From: Sarcocystis neurona
Taxonomy: Eukaryota > Apicomplexa > Conoidasida > Eucoccidiorida > Sarcocystidae
Reading direction: 5' to 3'
DNA length: 64,000 nucleotides
Assembly (NCBI GenBank): GCA_000727475.1
Contig: KL647305.1
Coordinates: 26,958 to 90,957, forward strand
Part shown: positions 59,480 to 64,000 of the stretch, in pieces
How positions within the stretch are numbered: the first letter of the stretch is position 1
Layout of the letters: every line of letters begins with the position of its first letter
Notes under the pieces: generated by a model
Told to the model about the DNA's origin: nothing
The model's input: the letters and a program-made list of their open reading frames with translations, nothing else
Database searches by the model: none
Made by a program: the position numbers and the translations under genes

Positions 59480-62400
59480 CACGACCAATAATGCTCCCTA
59501 TTATCGTTCACACTTCTCTAATGGCTGTCTCGCACTTGCGCAGCACACTCCGCTTTCACATTGCTAGTGGATCGGTGTGGTGCTGGTTTTGATCGTTCTG
59601 CACGCGTTGTTAGTACTCGATCTGGGTCCGACGGGCTCGCGGCTACTGAGTTTCTCTTGTCGAGACAGACTTCAGGCGCTTGTGTCCTCGTCCATCTTGC
59701 GTCGACAACAACAAATAATAGTTCCTGGTGACCGTAACGACACTCTAGCACGGTGCTGGAGAAGGCTGGACAAAAACAGGACTCGCCCTCGGCTAGTGTA
59801 CTGCCACGTTCACTCTCGCTGCTGGTGTTGTGCCACAAGGAACACTACTTTTTCTTTATTGATTTGTTCGCTCCCCTACGTAGTCAACGGCACACTCACG
59901 TGGGGAAAAGCAGTGCATCCCATCGCTTTATCTCTTCGCATGCTTCTTAAGGAGGACGGGAAGTGGAAACAGATTGGTTGCTGCCTCGAGAGCTGTTACT
60001 GCGTAAAGCTTTGGACGTAGTCCCCCTCACAGAAGCAAACGGAGATCTTGACTATCCTTACAGATGAAGGAAAGCAGGATCTTCCATAGTCTCACAATCG
60101 TCATATCTGCCTTCTTCGTCGCTCCCCGCTCCTGCTACATTTCCTGGAAGTCCCAGTGGGTCGCCCCTGCTGACTGCCTTTTTCACTCTGATGTTCCTCA
60201 CCCTGTGTTTGTCAACCCGAGCATACGTGCAGGAGAGGCCTGACTTTTATCTGTACTACAGGCAAAGGGGATGCTGCAGCGGCTTCACCAGCTGTTCAGT
60301 GTATGCAGTGCAGCGTGTGCCAGCAGATGGTCTCAATACAGTCCTCCCTCGTGCTGTGACCCTTTCTGTTCGCTACTAAGCGCCCGTCTTGCTTCTTCAA
60401 GACACCTCGTCTATGAAAGGATGGTCAACGGTAGAGAGCAGAGGCATGCGCAGGCATTCGCGGAATACTAACGGAATGAGCAGCAGTCGCTGTACCAAGG
60501 GCAGCCGCTGTTTCCGTAGAAGGGGTGGCCTGCCCGGAAGCAGTCTCCAGCGTCCTCTGAATAACAATGGAGGACAGCCGGCTTCAGACAGAACACACTG
60601 CTGGGTACAAATTATTGTAGCACGCAAAGCGTGCTGCTTGCGTATCTTCCCTGAAAAGTGCCAGTAGCAACCACCGAGGTATACATCGAGGTTCCGGCAG
60701 GAGACCACGAGTAAATGCACGATCTCTTCGTTGCACAAAAAGAGATACAAAAAAGCTACATGCGGAGTCGGTGGATGATGCTGAGAGCGTCGTAACACCA
60801 TAAACTGCTCGTCGGTGTTCCTGGAAAAGTGCGTGCTTGAGTGACAGGCGCAGATGCTGACGACGGCTCAGGAGATCAAGCGTGAATGCGCAAGTTTTCC
60901 GCTCTACAGAAAGACGAACGGTTTGCCAGGGAAGGGCCCTGACCGACTTTTACAAGTAAGCGTTTCAGGCGGGACAAATCGGAAAATAGGACGACAAGCA
61001 ACATTAGCGGACAAAGAACGAAAAGCAAACTTCCTACGCACAGAATTCATGCGGGGGAAAAGGAAGTGAACGGACAAAACTGAAGACGACACTGAAGAAC
61101 AATACTTCGGCGGAGAGAGAGCCGCAGGCAGTTTCCGTCCGACGGGCAGTGCAGAAATACCTGGTCTTCAAGCATTGGAGAATGAAAATGCCTGTGATGA
61201 ACCGCTACAAAGGCAGTTATCGTTGAGGGAAGAAGTGCTGCAAGCGGCGCCACAGCTGCAGCCAGACGCCACGCTTGCTCCCTGAACAGGTTTGCAGTGC
61301 GACAAACTTAAAAAATCTAAGTGTGTGGGAAAGCTGCGCCGGACCAGCCTTCAGCTAATGAAAAATGGGACACCACGATCACAATGATCATGATCATCAT
61401 CATCGTCTCCCACACAGGGTATGCTTGTGCAGGTTTTACAATTATGCCAATACTCTCACTGTGGCGTGGACGCCGGGTGAAGACGAAGGACGACGGCGAC
61501 GAAGACGCAGTACAGGACACGCATGTAAGCGAGAATGCATGAATGACCGACGGCCTGCTTTCGATGCCTCGCACTCAATAGGAGGAACATCCCCACTTTC
61601 TTCGTTTCTAGTCACTACAGAACAACAGGTTCTCACAGTCTGCCGTCTATCGTCTATCCAAACAGCCAAAGCAGTAGCACCGACCCTCGCCCTGGTCCCG
61701 AACATGTTTCCTGCTGCTGCGTTGCTTGTTCAGTGTAATGTGTGTTTCCACATAGAAACAGCTGTACACAGTTAATCCTGTACAAACATAGTCACAGCAT
61801 CGGCTGCAATCTGCACGTGCCCGAGCAAGATCTACGCACCAACGGTAGCACGTAGCAGATTCAAAGGGCGCCGGACGGCGGAGAGAAGGCGAGGCCATTG
61901 CCTCCATACACTGCAACAGCTCCACGATTCCGCCATGGCCAAACTCACAAAGGAGCAGCAGAAATTCCTCTCCCCTACACATTAGCCTTTACGAGAATGG
62001 TACACGCTGTGCAGCAGTTTATCGTTCTTCTCAAGGATGAATATGCTGGCCACCTGCGAAATGGTGAAATGATTGTGTTGCTGCACAATTTTGTGTTTCT
62101 TTGGTGCTGCGGGAGTGCACTCGAGTGTCATTTCCAAAGGAATGTAGAAAATGCGCATGCGTTAAACGCCACGGAAGGCCTCCTTCGCAGGGATCTTGCG
62201 TAGTACGATTTATCAGCATTTTGTACGGAGCCGATGTAGCCCATGAGAGCGTCTACGGTGATTTCACGTAAGTAACGCACGATGCACTTCTAAGCGACCA
62301 TTCCCAGCAGTGGGCATGTGTAGCTTCGCAGTGTTGCTGGTCGTGGCGTGGCGTTGGACAACGCTGATGAAAGCGAGGTGCCGTGGTTATCCGCACACGC

Positions 62401-64000
62401 ACGCTTGTGGCCTCCCGTCCGTAATTGCGAAGAATTGCTCGCAAGCACCGTCACGGCGAGTTACAAACAGAATTGGACACGCAGACGGACTAATACATGT
62501 ACAAAATCCTTTTCAAGTCGGCAGTGTGTACCCTTACAGAGGATTAGTTCTCGACCTATCCGAGATACTCTCTGTATCACACAGCCCGGTCTCCTCCAGA
62601 AAAAGTCGTGCTGCTTACGCTCTCTCGCACAGGTGAAAATGGGCTGCACCCTGTACGCCTCCCCGTGAAGCAGAGCAGAACTGTTAGTTGTGTTGTTCTC
62701 CTCTCAGTTTCTTGCATGAATAATCTTTCCACCTAATTTGCAAGTTAGTTCTGCTCGTGAAAACGTTGTCTCCCAGAACTTATTGGGACCTGCTCTGAGG
62801 CGCCCCCCGAAGAGGCCATCATGCACCGCTAGGCACCTTCTGGACGCGTACAAATACGAGTGTGCTGCAATGGTTGACTCTGAATAGTAACGCTATTTGC
62901 TGGCAACGTCAGCGCCGAAGTTATCAAGTGCTGATACACACTACTACGTATAAAGAAACGTCTTAGTGGCAGCACGTATCCACGGTATCGTGGAAATACC
63001 GCAGAAGAGAAGGCAGAACCTTTTAAGAAGAGGCCATCAATAGGAATCTACCAGAAGTGGAGTACCAGCTTGACATTACGCATGTTTTCACTACGGCTGC
63101 TGACGACGGTGCTTGTGATGGGGTGGCAAAGTCACTCACCAACAGCACAAGACGCGACCTCTGTCCTTTTCATGGTAACCGTCCAGAAAGGGGTTGGCAC
63201 GTTCATCGGTTTGTACATACTCCCAGTGCTTTACTGTAACTCGAAATCTTGCCAGCCACAACTCCGCAACTCGGGGACAGCGACCGCGTAGAGTAGAACG
63301 ATCGCTTGCACCCTTGCAGTTTCTACATAACGTCGGGGGGGGGCTTTAATAGTCGACGTCTCCTGTGACCGGTTATGCTATGAGGAAATCGCTGGAAAAT
63401 GCGCGGACGCGAGACAGAAGCAGTACATGTGTATGTGGCAGGAGAGGCACCGCGTGCTACGTAACGCAGTGAAAGCAAGGTAGTCCACCACAACGATCCT
63501 CCTCAGCAGCTGTAGTCAAGACATACATAAACTCAAGACGTTACTCCACGACTGGTGAAGTCCTACTGATAGTCTCTTCTTAAAAAGTTCTGGCGTCCTT
63601 TCTGCCGCATTTCCACGATATCATCGATCGGTGGCGCCGCTGCAGAATTTTTTGCACTTTCACATGGTTTATGAAGTCTAACAACATTGTCAATTCCACG
63701 CGCTGTGGCGTTTGTCCGTTCGTTTCTTGCCTCGTTGATTCTTTTCGTTCATCCGTACAAAACTGTACTGACCTATCCTCAAACTTATCTACAGCTTCGT
63801 CTGCGGCAACCCAGCCGCTTCCCATACTCCAAAAGCGGTTGTTGTCGTCTTTGCGCATCAACGCAGGAGGGTGGGCGTGCACAGATTCTGCCCGACGATC
63901 GTTCTTTTGAAGTCTGTCTCCATCCTCGAATGGACGCGTTCCCAAAAACACCCCTCTCCTGTTGCGTAGTGATTCCCCGGATTCAACCGTTTCTCTGACC
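59480..64000. other. No gene recognised
   Basis: Short open frames on both strands only. A small gat/cat trinucleotide patch lies at 61384-61405 (atgatcatgatcatcatcat) and a G-run (ggggggggg) at 63336-63344. Neither repeats nor RNA genes are evident. The window ends inside unannotated sequence. Confidence 0.4.

Overview
The window reads as nuclear DNA of a single-celled eukaryote, most likely a coccidian apicomplexan. The reasons are a roughly balanced base composition, islands of TA/CA/GA microsatellites in non-coding DNA, a CAG-type trinucleotide tract, very low gene density, a nuclear-type tRNA-Arg with internal Pol III promoter boxes, and one long intronless membrane-transporter gene whose loops are swollen by low-complexity inserts. 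A gene-poor, repeat-rich member such as Sarcocystis would fit, but the species assignment is inference. There is no bacterial operon structure, no CRISPR array and no clear insertion sequence.

Layout. (1) Positions 1-18080 are a degenerate head-to-tail array of six diverged units. Two independent anchor words recur with matching spacings of about 4.17, 1.97, 2.79, 2.78-2.89 and 2.1-2.2 kb. The units are built from the same modules in the same + orientation, but some lack internal modules. (2) Positions 18080-22540 continue as more distant copies of the same material. Several copies keep the same + reading frame in places, so the array probably descends from protein-coding sequence. The cysteine pattern of the least decayed pieces loosely recalls SAG1-related (SRS) surface-antigen domains; that is a hypothesis only. 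(3) A 147-bp two-copy direct duplication sits at 22581-22874. It is followed by TA/CA-rich non-coding DNA to about 28.1 kb and a stretch of broken, cysteine-rich + strand reading frames between 26.7 and 32.2 kb, which look like gene relics. (4) Positions 37638-41846 hold the only confident protein gene, a 1402-residue, 12-segment major facilitator superfamily transporter. (5) Downstream lies a T-poor CAG-rich tract (42240-42690) that switches abruptly to an A-poor pyrimidine tract (42700-43255). (6) Positions 43.3-64 kb are mostly unrecognised. They contain a tRNA-Arg(CCG) on the minus strand (47296-47367), two further short direct duplications (46274-46563 and 54358-54630), a (CA)n microsatellite at 51.5 kb and scattered open frames.

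At this base composition, open frames up to roughly 180 codons are expected by chance in 64 kb read six ways (rough estimate from (61/64)^n). Apart from the transporter, only a few frames (264, 219 and 215 codons) exceed that, so the relic-gene entries carry low confidence. No pathway can be reconstructed: the transporter and the tRNA stand alone among repeats and gene remnants.
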